Positions 49,304 through 58,341 of a DNA stretch of 64,000 nucleotides are shown here, piece by piece. The stretch is taken from the NCBI GenBank assembly GCA_947569365.1, contig CANOSM010000002.1:62001-126000 (forward strand). Direction: 5' to 3'. How positions within the stretch are numbered: position 1 is the stretch's first letter; each line of letters opens with the position of its first letter. The notes beneath the pieces are model-generated. The model had not been told where the DNA came from. It worked only from the letters and a program-made list of their open reading frames with translations, and made no database searches. The stretch is from an uncultured Clostridium sp. Its GTDB lineage: Bacteria; Bacillota; Clostridia; TANB77; CAG-508. The position numbers were made by a program, and so were the translations under genes.

Positions 49304-50295
49304 GGCGTTTTTATAGCTCCTATTATTGCATCTATTATAGTTTCTACTTTGACACTATCCGCAATTGCTGTATAATTTAATGCTATTCTATGTCTTAAAA
49401 TATCATATCTAATTGACTTTACATCATCTGGTATAACGTAATTTCTTCCTCTTATAAGTGCTGTTGCTTTTGCAGCATCCATAAAAGCAATTGTTCCTCT
49501 TGTGCTAGCTCCAGTCGTAATATATTTTGCTAAGTCTTGTGATATGAATTTGTCTGCATTTCTAGTTGCATTTATTATCTCTACTATATATTTTTTTATT
49601 GATTCATCTATATACACTTTTTTGCAAATCTCTTGCAAAAATTTAATGTCCTGAATACTAAGTATTTGTTCTGTCTTATCTAATGTTCCATCTTCCATTC
49701 TTCTTAATATTTCCATTTCTTCTTCTACAGTAGGATACTCTAGCTTTTCTTTAATTAAAAATCTGTCAAGCTGTGCTTCTGATAGAAGATATGTTCCTTC
49801 TTGTTCAATTGGATTTTGAGTAGCTATTACTATAAATATATCTGGCATTTTGTATATATATCCACCTATACTTGTTTGGTGTTCTTGCATTGCTTCTAAC
49901 ATAGCACTTTGAGTTTTTGCACTTGACCTATTTATTTCGTCTAATAATACAAAGTTGGCATATACTGGTCCAAGTTTTATTTCAAAGTTATTTGTAGCAT
50001 AATTAAACATTTGAGTTCCTATAATATCACTTGGCAATAAATCTGGTGTACATTGTATTCTTGAGAACTTTCCTGCAACTGCATCTGTTATAACTTTAGC
50101 AGCTGTTGTTTTTGCAAGTCCTGGAACAGATTCAAGTAAGATATGCCCATTTGCAATAATAGATATAAGTAGTGACATTCCAAGATTTTTTTGTCCTACT
50201 ATTTTTCCTGTATAATAAGTCCATAGTTTTCCTATTATATTTTTACTTTTCTCTAATTCTTCCTGAGAAATATTTGATTTTTCATTTGTATCCAT
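49300..50295 (-). CDS. MoxR-family AAA+ ATPase
   Basis: Walker A variant ESVPGLAKTT, Walker B FVLLDEINRSSAKTQSAMLEAMQEHQ, and the sensor ATQNPIEQEGTYLLSEAQLDRF. 331 residues. First gene of a six-gene operon (MoxR, DUF58, membrane protein, BatA, BatB, BatC-like); MoxR proteins act as chaperone-like ATPases for von Willebrand A partners. Confidence 0.92.
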   Translation of the reverse strand: MDTNEKSNISQEELEKSKNIIGKLWTYYTGKIVGQKNLGMSLLISIIANGHILLESVPGLAKTTAAKVITDAVAGKFSRIQCTPDLLPSDIIGTQMFNYATNNFEIKLGPVYANFVLLDEINRSSAKTQSAMLEAMQEHQTSIGGYIYKMPDIFIVIATQNPIEQEGTYLLSEAQLDRFLIKEKLEYPTVEEEMEILRRMEDGTLDKTEQILSIQDIKFLQEICKKVYIDESIKKYIVEIINATRNADKFISQDLAKYITTGASTRGTIAFMDAAKATALIRGRNYVIPDDVKSIRYDILRHRIALNYTAIADSVKVETIIDAIIGAIKTP

Positions 50296-50394
50296 TTTTC
50301 TTCCTCTTCTTTTATTTTTATTATATTATAATTTTATATTATTAAAATTTTTTTTACAATGTTTAGAAAAAAATATTATGAAATATATCAAAAA

Positions 50395-50437
50395 AATCGT
50401 TCAATTATCAAAACTACTTTTAATAAATGAACGATTA
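50395..50437 (-). terminator. Terminator of the SSB gene
   Basis: Minus strand AATCGTTCA pairs with TGAACGATT and runs into seven T's. Confidence 0.85.
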
Positions 50438-50461
50438 TATATTTTTTTTATTAATCAATTT

Positions 50462-51145
50462 TTAAATTGCTGTTTCTACTTCAGCTTTTTCATTATTATT
50501 TTTATCTATTATTTCCATACTTGATACAGAAACTTCATAAGCTATTCTAGTCTCAGATGTTCCATCTTCAAATTTCTTTTCATATTTTCTACTTTGAACT
50601 CTTCCAAGTATCTTAACTTCAGTTCCAACTTCTATATTCTGACAAAATCTAGCATTTCTTCCCCAAGCAATGCAAGGTATGTAATCACTTTTATTATAAG
50701 CTCTATTTACAGCTAGTAATATGTCTGCAATTTCTCTATCAAATGGTGTTTGTCTATATATTGGCTTTTTACATATGTATCCTACTAAAATAACTTCATT
50801 TGATACTACAGATTTTTTTTCTTCTTCATTTACAATTTCTTCTTTAACTTCTGCTATATCTTTTGCAAAAACAGTTAATATTAATCTGTTTTTTTCATTT
50901 TCATAGCTGTTATAAGATCTAAATTGTCCTTCAACTACTAATTCTTTTCCAATTTCTAATTCAATATTTGTTATCAATCTTTCTGATACAGTAATTGGAA
51001 TTACATCTAGTGCTTTACTTAATCTAGGAACCTCTAAATCAAATATGTAGAATTTCTCTCCATAAATTTCGTGACTAAATCTTTTTTCACTACTAACCTT
51101 TCCGATTAATACTAAATGGTTATTTTCTAAAAAATTTGTAACCAA
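50462..51145 (-). CDS. ssb: Single-stranded DNA-binding protein with two OB folds
   Basis: Residues about 10-95 (LVLIGKVSSEKRF...LILTVFAKDI) and 115-215 (NEVILVGYICKKPIYRQTPFDREIADILLAVNR...YIPCIAWGRNARF) are two OB folds; the second is the typical SSB one. 227 residues, without the acidic tip DDDIPF of ordinary SSB. Probably a second, specialised SSB, for example in repair or transfer. Confidence 0.75.
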   Translation of the reverse strand: MVTNFLENNHLVLIGKVSSEKRFSHEIYGEKFYIFDLEVPRLSKALDVIPITVSERLITNIELEIGKELVVEGQFRSYNSYENEKNRLILTVFAKDIAEVKEEIVNEEEKKSVVSNEVILVGYICKKPIYRQTPFDREIADILLAVNRAYNKSDYIPCIAWGRNARFCQNIEVGTEVKILGRVQSRKYEKKFEDGTSETRIAYEVSVSSMEIIDKNNNEKAEVETAI

Positions 51146-51229
51146 TTTCTCTTCCTCCTTAAATTATTTATCTAGTGTATCTTAATACTGTCTGTATCTA
51201 TATTATTTCTTTTGCTTATAAACAATTCT

Positions 51230-51258
51230 ATTATAGCACTTTTTTTTACCTTTGTCTA
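51230..51258 (-). promoter_or_regulatory. Promoter of the SSB gene
   Basis: Minus strand TAGACA (51258-51253), 17-base spacer, TATAAT (51235-51230). Confidence 0.7.
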
Positions 51259-51273
51259 CATAAAATGTAAAAT

Positions 51274-51762
51274 TTATGTAAATACTGTTTCTAATATTAC
51301 TATACCTACATAAAAGTGCATTCCATTTTCCCCTGTCTTAAAGGATTTTTTTATTTCTTCACTTTCTATTTTTTTATTGTTTAATGTAATTATTTCTCTT
51401 TGAAATTCGAGCATTATGTTATCTTCATCACAACTTGTTATAGTTACAGTTGCTTTTTTATTAAATCCATATGTTATAACTTGAATTTTTAAATTTTCTA
51501 CTACCTTTAAATTTTCCTTGTAATCAATATTAAGAACTAATATTTTTGTATTTTTTAATATATTCTCTAAATTAGTTTTATATTTTTCTACATCTAATTC
51601 CTGATTTATTATTACTACATCAAATTTCACATTTTTTAAATTATCTAAATTATCTTGTTTTATTTTCATAATTGTACATTTTTTGTATATTTGCATTCCT
51701 TCTAATATTTTACTCATTTCCATTGTATTATTTTTATTCTCAATTATTCCTACTAAATACAT
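51274..51762 (-). CDS. Protein of unknown function, weakly Mur-ligase-like
   Basis: 162 residues. Alternating strands and helices; the piece IQVITYGFNKKATVTITS resembles the end of the central domain of Mur ligases (ITYGFNPxADV), but no P-loop is present. Not a clear member of any family. No other gene shares its transcript. Confidence 0.5.
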   Translation of the reverse strand: MYLVGIIENKNNTMEMSKILEGMQIYKKCTIMKIKQDNLDNLKNVKFDVVIINQELDVEKYKTNLENILKNTKILVLNIDYKENLKVVENLKIQVITYGFNKKATVTITSCDEDNIMLEFQREIITLNNKKIESEEIKKSFKTGENGMHFYVGIVILETVFT

Positions 51763-51913
51763 TTTTAAGTATTATCCTTTCAAAAAAATAATATACATAT
51801 ATCTCTATTATTAGTAACTTCTCCTTTTTTATTCAATATTCACATAATTAATAGTCAAGCATATTATATATTAAGCGAAAGCAAAATATTAAAAAAAGGA
51901 TGGACACAAAATT

Positions 51914-52384
51914 ATGGAAATAGAAAAATGTAATAAACAAATCGTAAGCGTAGATGGTTTTATCGAAAAAGGTAAACAATTCGATGTTGAAATAACTGTA
52001 CCTGAAGATAATAGAAATGTTATCTATGGTTTATTAAAAAATCAATATAATGAACCTTTAAAAGATGCTGTAGTAAAATTAATCGAAGTTTGTGATAAAT
52101 TCGGAATGAAAGATAGAAAACCAGTATCTCACACATTTACTGACAAACATGGTCAATTTGTTTTTGGACCTCTTTGTCCAGAAAAAAAATATGAAATTCA
52201 AATATGGTATAATGCTGTAAAGCATGTAAAAGTATGTGAAGAATGTTCTAGAAATCAAGAATGTTTAAAAGGTGTAGAAATTGGTCATTGTCCAGAAGGT
52301 CCTAAGCCTCCTATGCCACCAAAACCATGTGGATGTAAAGATGACGAAAAAGATGACTTTTTCCCATTTGAACAAGATAAATAA
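51914..52384 (+). CDS. Carboxypeptidase-regulatory-like (transthyretin-fold) protein
   Basis: 156 residues. One beta domain (VIYGLLKNQYNEPLKDAVVKLIEV...FTDKHGQFVFGPL) typical of CarboxypepD_reg-like modules, then a Cys-rich piece (VCEECSRNQECLKG) and a Pro-rich, acidic tail with CGC. No signal peptide, so a cytoplasmic or spore-type structural role is possible. Start ATG 51914 with AAGGATGG upstream. Confidence 0.65.
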   Translation: MEIEKCNKQIVSVDGFIEKGKQFDVEITVPEDNRNVIYGLLKNQYNEPLKDAVVKLIEVCDKFGMKDRKPVSHTFTDKHGQFVFGPLCPEKKYEIQIWYNAVKHVKVCEECSRNQECLKGVEIGHCPEGPKPPMPPKPCGCKDDEKDDFFPFEQDK

Positions 52385-52392
52385 TAGAATTT

Positions 52393-52427
52393 AACAGGTG
52401 AATCAAAAAAGATTTACCTGTTTTTAT
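52393..52427 (+). terminator. Terminator after the gene at 51914
   Basis: AACAGGTGAATC pairs with GATTTACCTGTT (one G-U or mismatch) and is followed by TTTATT. Confidence 0.85.
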
Positions 52428-53620
52428 TATTCTTCCAATAACCAATCAATTATATTCTTATGAATTATCCCATCTTGTGAAAAGTCAATTTTATCTAGAG
52501 ATAAAACATATTTTGGATAATTATCATTTATTTCTCTAAAAGCTCCAAATTCTCTTTCTACAACCTTACTATCTGCTAATAAGTAAGTTATTTGAAAATA
52601 TATCTTTTCATTATCTTTTGTTGCAATAAAATCTATCTCTCCATCCTTAGTCTTGCCTATATATACATCATATCCTCTTTCTAGTAATTCATTATATACA
52701 ACATTTTCAATTGCAAAACTTCTATTTATTTCAAAATTATTATTTTTTATTTGTGCTATTCCTAAATCAGTCATATAATATTTATTTAAAGTTTTTAATA
52801 TTGCTTTTCCATGAATATCATATCTATATATTTTTTTTATTATTAATGCTTTGCATAATGCATCTAGATACATATATAATGTTTGGGTTGATATTGATTT
52901 TCCTTCATTTTTCAAAAAGTTTATAATATTTTCAGCAGAAAATTGTCTTCCTGTAATATCTACAATATACTGTAATAATAAATCAAATAGAATTGTGTCT
53001 TTTAACCCCAATCTATCTACTACATCTCGTAATATTATTGAATCAAATACACTATGAAGATAATCTTTTATATTATTTTCATCTGTAAATTGTGTTCTAT
53101 TAGGAAGTCCTCCCCATTTAACAAAATCCCAAAAAGTTTCTTCACTTTTTTCATTTTTACCTGTTAATTCAATAAATTCTTTATAACATAATGGATAAAT
53201 GTTAAATAATACATATCTTCCAGATAGAACAGTTGATAATTCATTTGATAATAATTTACTATTAGAACCAGTAATAAATATACTTATATTATCTATAGAT
53301 GCTCTTAATGAATTTACTACATCTTCAAATTTATCTACTCTTTGAATTTCATCTAGAAATACATAACATTTTTTATCATCTATTATTTTTTCTTTTATAT
53401 ATTTATTTAATTTTTTATAATCTCGTAACTCTTCATATTCTATCAATTCAAAATTAATATATATAATATGTTTATTATCTATACCTTTTTCTTTTATTTC
53501 GTTCATTATTTGTTTTAATATTACCGATTTTCCACATCTTCTAATTCCTACTAAAATTTTTACAAGGTCACTATCATAAAAACCTCTTATTCTTGATAAA
53601 TACATTTCTCTTTTTAACAT
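52427..53620 (-). CDS. AAA ATPase with DUF4143 domain
   Basis: Walker A GIRRCGKSVIL, Walker B CYVFLDEIQRV, then a DUF4143 C-terminal domain (ENVVYNELLERGYDVYIGKTKDGEIDF, a nuclease-like DxE region). Common, often mobile, function unclear. The ATG at 53620 has AGGTG upstream; the GTG nine bases earlier overlaps that site. The 5' leader is only about ten bases. Confidence 0.85.
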   Translation of the reverse strand: MLKREMYLSRIRGFYDSDLVKILVGIRRCGKSVILKQIMNEIKEKGIDNKHIIYINFELIEYEELRDYKKLNKYIKEKIIDDKKCYVFLDEIQRVDKFEDVVNSLRASIDNISIFITGSNSKLLSNELSTVLSGRYVLFNIYPLCYKEFIELTGKNEKSEETFWDFVKWGGLPNRTQFTDENNIKDYLHSVFDSIILRDVVDRLGLKDTILFDLLLQYIVDITGRQFSAENIINFLKNEGKSISTQTLYMYLDALCKALIIKKIYRYDIHGKAILKTLNKYYMTDLGIAQIKNNNFEINRSFAIENVVYNELLERGYDVYIGKTKDGEIDFIATKDNEKIYFQITYLLADSKVVEREFGAFREINDNYPKYVLSLDKIDFSQDGIIHKNIIDWLLEE

Positions 53621-53637
53621 TTTAATCACCTATATAT

Positions 53638-53666
53638 AGTATAGTCTTTCATATCATATTTGTCAA
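53638..53666 (-). promoter_or_regulatory. Promoter of the DUF4143 ATPase gene
   Basis: Minus strand TTGACA (53666-53661), 17-base spacer, TATACT (53643-53638). A hairpin (AGTTATTTCT with its complement, 53664-53692) touches the -35 box and may be an operator. Confidence 0.75.
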
Positions 53667-53872
53667 GTTATTTCTATTTTGAGAAATAACTTTTATTTTT
53701 TATCTATTTATTTCACACTTAAGAATTTTTAATAATATCAATATTTTTAACTATACATAGTTATTATATATAAATTTTTTAACTTTAATTTTTACTTTAC
53801 TTATTTGTTCCAAATCATTTAGCATATATTAATATTATTCTATTTTGTAATTTTTAAATTTATAATAATAAA

Positions 53873-53908
53873 AAAATAGTATGTCATAATTTCTAACATA
53901 CTATTTTT
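53873..53908 (-). terminator. Terminator of the 48-residue gene
   Basis: Minus strand AAATAGTATGT pairs with ACATACTATTT and is followed by a run of T's. The 53667-53872 gap holds nothing else recognised. Confidence 0.8.
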
Positions 53909-53916
53909 AAACTTTT

Positions 53917-54063
53917 CTATAATACTGTTATACCCATTTTTCTCATCAATCTTTTTCCTGTTTTCATCATTTTCTTTTTTCCTGATGAAACATTGTCACT
54001 ATAAGCCATTAAAACACCTGCAGCTATAGCAGATCCTATTATTGCACCTTTAACAAATTTCAT
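53917..54063 (-). CDS. YtxH-like small membrane-associated protein
   Basis: 48 residues: MKFVKGAIIGSAIAAGVLMAY, a short Gly/Ala-rich helix, then a basic tail (GKKKMMKTGKRLMRKMG). AAGGAGG at ideal spacing and a good terminator support it as real. The pattern is like the small YtxH/YtpI-type proteins of Firmicutes; function unknown. Confidence 0.65.
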   Translation of the reverse strand: MKFVKGAIIGSAIAAGVLMAYSDNVSSGKKKMMKTGKRLMRKMGITVL

Positions 54064-54124
54064 TTTTCTTACCTCCTTACAAATATGTTTTATTTTTCTA
54101 TTATTTTTATTTTCTATAATTATA

Positions 54125-54502
54125 TTATTTCAAATCTTTATCGAATATATACTTTTTAAAATATGTATATATTTCATATATAGTAATAATTATCAAAAAA
54201 ACAATAAATGCTTTTTTTAATATTTCGTCAGGAATCTTTAGTGCAATATAACTTCCTATAAAGGAACCAATTATTCCTAAAACTGAGATAATTTTTGATA
54301 AATTTAAATCAATATTTTTATTTTTCAAATTTATAATAATCGCAATTATTGCTGTTGGAATAAAGAAAATTAAATTAACACCTTGTATCATTTTTTGGGA
54401 ATTTTCTGTAAAAATTGAAAGTAATAGTATTAATATACTTCCTCCTCCCATTCCAAGTGCTGCTATAATGCCTGCTATAAAGCCAAATAAAATTTCACTC
54501 AT
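54125..54502 (-). CDS. TauE/SafE-family permease, half-length
   Basis: 125 residues with four membrane helices and the repeat-start motif FIAGIIAALGMGGGSILI. Full TauE/SafE sulfite exporters have two such halves in one chain; here the halves are separate adjacent genes that probably pair. Confidence 0.8.
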   Translation of the reverse strand: MSEILFGFIAGIIAALGMGGGSILILLLSIFTENSQKMIQGVNLIFFIPTAIIAIIINLKNKNIDLNLSKIISVLGIIGSFIGSYIALKIPDEILKKAFIVFLIIITIYEIYTYFKKYIFDKDLK

Positions 54503-54515
54503 ATTTCCCCTTTAT

Positions 54516-54899
54516 TTACTTTAAAATCATTTTTATTATACAATATACTAAAAATATAATAAAAAATAAATTTAAGCATTTATCATTTGTTTTAGATAGA
54601 ATAAAACTACCTACTACACTTCCTATTATTCCACCACATGCACATTTAATTCCTAACATATAATTTATATTTGAATTTAGTCCATATATAATAGTTGTAG
54701 CACTTATTATTGGTAGCATACACATTATCGCTGTAGCTCTAGCTTTTTTAGCATCTAATCCCAAAAAAGCTGAAAAAGCTAGAACAAATACAAGACCTCC
54801 TCCAGAAGAAAAAAGTCCACATATTATTCCAGCAATTATCCCTATTAAGCTTATTTTTATTAATTGTTTTTTACTATATTTTTTAAATATCTCTTTCAT
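54516..54899 (-). CDS. TauE/SafE-family permease, half-length
   Basis: 127 residues, four helices, repeat motif IIAGIICGLFSSGGGLVFV. It precedes the other half by 13 bases in one operon. The substrate is probably a sulfur-containing or organic anion, by family only. Confidence 0.8.
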   Translation of the reverse strand: MKEIFKKYSKKQLIKISLIGIIAGIICGLFSSGGGLVFVLAFSAFLGLDAKKARATAIMCMLPIISATTIIYGLNSNINYMLGIKCACGGIIGSVVGSFILSKTNDKCLNLFFIIFLVYCIIKMILK

Positions 54900-54919
54900 A
54901 ATACTATTTTTTATAAAAT

Positions 54920-55049
54920 AGTAAAATTTTATTCAAAATAATTCATAAAAAGTTTTTTATTATTTCTCTAAATATCTAAATCTATTTTGTTTTGATTGCT
55001 ATTGTTTAATAAATTTAACATCTCTTCTATAAAATAGTAAAAGTTTACT
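54920..55049. repeat. Two copies of an AGTAAA-TTTACT-type palindrome
   Basis: ATAAAATAGTAAAA occurs at 54913-54926 and 55029-55042. Each copy starts a palindrome (54920-54933 and 55036-55049, the second perfect: AGTAAAAGTTTACT up to its centre). They lie between the TauE pair and the gene at 55228 and could be operator sites. Nothing else was seen in 54900-55170. Confidence 0.4.
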
Positions 55050-55170
55050 TGTTAAAAAGTTAAATAGAACAAAAATAACATAATTAATATTAAAAGCTAT
55101 ATTTTTCATGTTTTTAAGTATGTATATATTTAAATGCTTTCATAATAAAAATACTGATATATAATTTTTC

Positions 55171-55199
55171 TTGAAAACAACATATTTTTCATGTATAAT
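55171..55199 (+). promoter_or_regulatory. Promoter of the gene at 55228
   Basis: TTGAAA (55171-55176), 17-base spacer, TATAAT (55194-55199). Confidence 0.85.
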
Positions 55200-55227
55200 A
55201 TCTAAAAAAATATTAGGAGGTGTACAA

Positions 55228-55491
55228 ATGGAATCACTTAACATTATCAACTGCACAACAGATACTATAGAAATTGTAAAATCTTCTAGTATAAATACAA
55301 TTTCTATACCTAGTGGAGAGGAACGGTTAATTCAAGTTGGAACCATCAAAACTTCTGTATCTGGCCACTTCCATCGTGGAAGTTTTATTGTTTTCAAAAA
55401 GTGTAGACAATATACTTTCATAACATTTGGTCAGGCTTTACTTCATAAAAGGCTTCAAAATGGTATTATGACCATTTTGGTTTATGAGTAA
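55228..55491 (+). CDS. Small protein of unknown function with an in-frame CGG at codon 33
   Basis: 87 residues from ATG 55228, which follows AGGAGG by seven bases; an ATG further upstream lies inside the promoter. Beta-rich (SINTISIPSGEERLIQVGTIKTSV...). No family recognised. Codon 33 is CGG (55324-55326); a +1 shift would give GGT TAA and stop. It uses CGT and ACC more than its neighbours, so transfer is possible. Own promoter and terminator. Confidence 0.65.
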   Translation: MESLNIINCTTDTIEIVKSSSINTISIPSGEERLIQVGTIKTSVSGHFHRGSFIVFKKCRQYTFITFGQALLHKRLQNGIMTILVYE

Positions 55492-55520
55492 GAGCTTTAC
55501 TGATAAGTACACATAACACG

Positions 55521-55552
55521 AATCGCAAGGAATCATTTCCTTGCGATTTTTA
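55521..55552 (+). terminator. Terminator of the gene at 55228
   Basis: AATCGCAAGGAA pairs perfectly with TTCCTTGCGATT around TCAT, then TTTAT. Confidence 0.92.
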
Positions 55553-55600
55553 TAATATCTTATATATATATAAATAACTAAATACTTGCTCTATTATAAC

Positions 55601-56851
55601 TTATTCCATAGTATCATCCTTTATAAAATACTTTGTTCCAAGCATTTTATCTGGCAAATATTGTTGCTCAACAACATGTCCTGGATAATCATGTGGATAT
55701 TTATATCCTTCTCCATATCCAAACTCTTCCATACCACTTGCAGGAGCATTTCTAATATGCATTGGTATTTCTCCAGTATCTTTTGATGAAACATCTGATA
55801 TTGCCTTATTTATTGCATTGTAACTTGCATTTGATTTTTTTGAATTTGCTATATATATTGCAGCTTCTGATAAAATAATTCTAGCTTCTGGCATTCCTAC
55901 CATTGTAACAGCTTGCATAGCAGATGTTGCTAATATAAGTGCATTCGGATTTGCTAAACCTACATCTTCTGCTGCTGCAATAACTATTCTTCTTGCCAAA
56001 AATACTGGATCTTCACCTCCATTTAATGCTCTTGCTAAATAAAATACTGTAGCATCAGGATCGCTTCCTCTCATTGATTTTATAAATGCACTGATATTAT
56101 CATAATGACTATCTCCATTTTTATCAAATATTGCTTTTCTTTTATTTAATGATTCTCCAGCAATTTCATTTGTAATTTCTATTACTCCATCTTTATTCAT
56201 TGCAGTTGTAAGTACTGCAACTTCTAAACCATTTAAAGCAGTTCTTACATCACCACCTGAAACATCTGCAATTTTATTTATAGTTTCATCAGATATTTTT
56301 ATATTATACATTCCAAGTCCTTCTGTATTTTTTAAAGAGTTTTTTATAATTTTTATAATATCTGCTTTTTTTAATGGCTCTAATTTTATTACCATTGATC
56401 TAGAAATAAGAGCTTTATTTACTTCAAAATATGGATTTTCTGTTGTAGCTCCTATTAATATTACTGTACCATCTTCTACAAATGGTAGAAGAGCATCTTG
56501 TTGAAGTTTATTAAATCTATGTATCTCATCTATAAATAATATACATTTTCCACTTGGGTTTAAAAGTGGATTTCCCGCTTCTGCTATAGCATTTTTTATA
56601 TCTGGAACTCCAGATGTTACTGCATTTAATTTAGTAAATTTATATTTTGTAGTCTCACTAATAACCTTTGCAAGTGATGTTTTACCACATCCAGGAGGTC
56701 CCCATAGAATTATACTTGATAATCTATCTGCTTTTATTGTTCTATATAATAATTTATCTTTTCCTAAAATATGTTCTTGACCTACAAATTCTTCTAAATT
56801 TTTAGGTCTCATTCTAAAGGCTAATGGTTTATCTAAATTCATATTAATCAC
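55601..56851 (-). CDS. rarA: Replication-associated recombination protein A (RarA/MgsA)
   Basis: AAA+ ATPase of stalled replication forks. N-terminal [21 protein letters not shown], Walker [10 protein letters not shown], Walker [14 protein letters not shown], sensor [18 protein letters not shown], and the C-terminal MgsA domain ([17 protein letters not shown]-like). 416 residues. It overlaps the usual ruvAB niche: ruvA lies six bases upstream. Confidence 0.95.
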   Translation of the reverse strand: MINMNLDKPLAFRMRPKNLEEFVGQEHILGKDKLLYRTIKADRLSSIILWGPPGCGKTSLAKVISETTKYKFTKLNAVTSGVPDIKNAIAEAGNPLLNPSGKCILFIDEIHRFNKLQQDALLPFVEDGTVILIGATTENPYFEVNKALISRSMVIKLEPLKKADIIKIIKNSLKNTEGLGMYNIKISDETINKIADVSGGDVRTALNGLEVAVLTTAMNKDGVIEITNEIAGESLNKRKAIFDKNGDSHYDNISAFIKSMRGSDPDATVFYLARALNGGEDPVFLARRIVIAAAEDVGLANPNALILATSAMQAVTMVGMPEARIILSEAAIYIANSKKSNASYNAINKAISDVSSKDTGEIPMHIRNAPASGMEEFGYGEGYKYPHDYPGHVVEQQYLPDKMLGTKYFIKDDTME

Positions 56852-56856
56852 TTTCC

Positions 56857-57459
56857 TTATCTATTACTTGATAATAATACTAATCCCTTTTTAATTATTT
56901 CTTCTACAGTCATATTAGATAAATCAACATCAGAAAATGCCATATCTATCTCTCTTTTTGTATATCCTAATACTTGAAGAGCAGAAGTTGCATCTTTAAG
57001 TCCTTCACACTCTTTTACTTTTTCTTCTACTGATAATTTTTCTTTTTCTATATCTATTGATTTTAATTTATCTTTTAATTCTAATATTAATCTCTGTGCT
57101 GTCTTTTTTCCTATTCCTGGGATTGCTACAATTTTATCTACATCATCAGATATTACAGCAAACGCAAATGCTGATGGTTCTATATTAGAAAGCATAGATA
57201 TTGCAGATTTTGCTCCTATTCCACTTACTGAAAGTAATAGTTCAAACATTCTAAGTTCTTCATCTGTTTTAAATCCATATAAACTTACCTCATCTTCTTT
57301 TACTTTAAAATAAGTATATACTTTTATATTGTCACCTACTTCACCTATTTCACTTAAAGATTTATCTGACATAAATATTTTATATCCTATTCCATTACAT
57401 TCAACTACTATATATCCCATTGATTTTACTTCTAAACTACCTTTTATATATGAAAACAT
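56857..57459 (-). CDS. ruvA: Holliday junction DNA-binding protein RuvA
   Basis: Tetrameric junction-binding subunit that loads RuvB. OB domain MFSYIKGSLEVKSMGYIVVECNGIGYKI, two helix-hairpin-helix motifs (SVSGIGAKSAISML, AIPGIGKKTAQRLILELKDKL) and domain III at the C-terminus. The family start is the ATG at 57459 with GGTGGA upstream; the longer frame to 57513 is probably untranslated. 200 residues. ruvB is elsewhere (left edge). Confidence 0.95.
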   Translation of the reverse strand: MFSYIKGSLEVKSMGYIVVECNGIGYKIFMSDKSLSEIGEVGDNIKVYTYFKVKEDEVSLYGFKTDEELRMFELLLSVSGIGAKSAISMLSNIEPSAFAFAVISDDVDKIVAIPGIGKKTAQRLILELKDKLKSIDIEKEKLSVEEKVKECEGLKDATSALQVLGYTKREIDMAFSDVDLSNMTVEEIIKKGLVLLSSNR

Positions 57460-57578
57460 ATCTTTCCACCCTTCTCTATTCCAAACAAATTTTCTTTTTA
57501 TATATTCTATCACATATTAGATTTTTTTCAAGTATAAATATAAATTTTAATAGTTATATATATATACCCTAAACTTAC

Positions 57579-57613
57579 GAGAAGGAATACATAATTATGC
57601 ATTCCTTCTCTTT
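57579..57613. terminator. Hairpin between ruvA and the gene at 57637
   Basis: GAGAAGGAAT pairs perfectly with ATTCCTTCTC around a 12-base loop that is itself partly palindromic. T-rich sequence follows only weakly. Confidence 0.6.
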
Positions 57614-57636
57614 AACATCACTATTTTACACCTTTT

Positions 57637-58194
57637 TTATATTGTTGCCTTATTATTTGCCCATTCTCTATTAAATATATGTGTATTTCCAGTTTTATAA
57701 TATCTGTTTTTATCTGTCCATTCTACATTTTTAATATTTGCGTATAATGGATTTTTTTCTAGCTGTATCTTCTCAAGATTTATATATGATGAAGTATTTG
57801 TTTTCCTAAGTGAAAATATATCTTTCTGTCCTTCATCAATTTCAATAAGAATCTCATTTTCAAGTGCATCAACACTTTTTGATGTTGATGAATTAACCCT
57901 CTCTAAGATCATATTATTACAGAATATTATTATTTGATAAGGTACAAATTTTTCAACGTTATTATCATTTAATGTTACTACAACACTTGCTTCTTGAGCA
58001 ATCTCCTGAAGAGCTTCTCCTATCTGTATCTTTATCTTTCTACTATAGCTAGTATAATTGTTTATCATTATTCCAATAAAAGCTTTAGAATCAATAGATA
58101 ATAATCGATATATACTGCCTTTACGTTCTAATTCAAGAACTAATTGTCCTTCTAGGGTATTCCGTACATTATACTGATTTACATATACATCATT
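57637..58194 (-). pseudogene. Protein of unknown function without a clear start; in-frame CGG
   Basis: The open frame runs from about 58218 to 57637, but the only ATG in it is far inside (58068). The coding sense clearly continues upstream (DTNDVYVNQYNV-R-NTLEGQLVLELERKG). A strong AAAGGAGG site at 58245-58252 starts a different frame (ATSAQKNITQINKD) that stops after about 14 codons, so one frame change seems to have happened near 58203. Codon CGG at 58164-58162 is in frame. Possibly a decaying gene. Family not recognised. Confidence 0.4.
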
Positions 58195-58341
58195 AGTATC
58201 TATCCTTATTAATCTGAGTTATGTTTTTTTGCGCAGAAGTTGCACCTCCTTTTAATGTCTCAAATCATGTTGTTATTTAAAAAACCTTTTTATAATTATA
58301 TTATCATTTAATTCAAATATCAAACATTTATATAAATAATT

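Noticed and set aside
57460-57513. 18-residue N-terminal extension of RuvA
   Set aside because: Not seen in the family, and a ribosome site lies right before the ATG at 57459.
58270-58341. tRNA or other structured RNA upstream of the gene at 57637
   Set aside because: No cloverleaf or conserved T-arm sequence could be found there or in any other gap.
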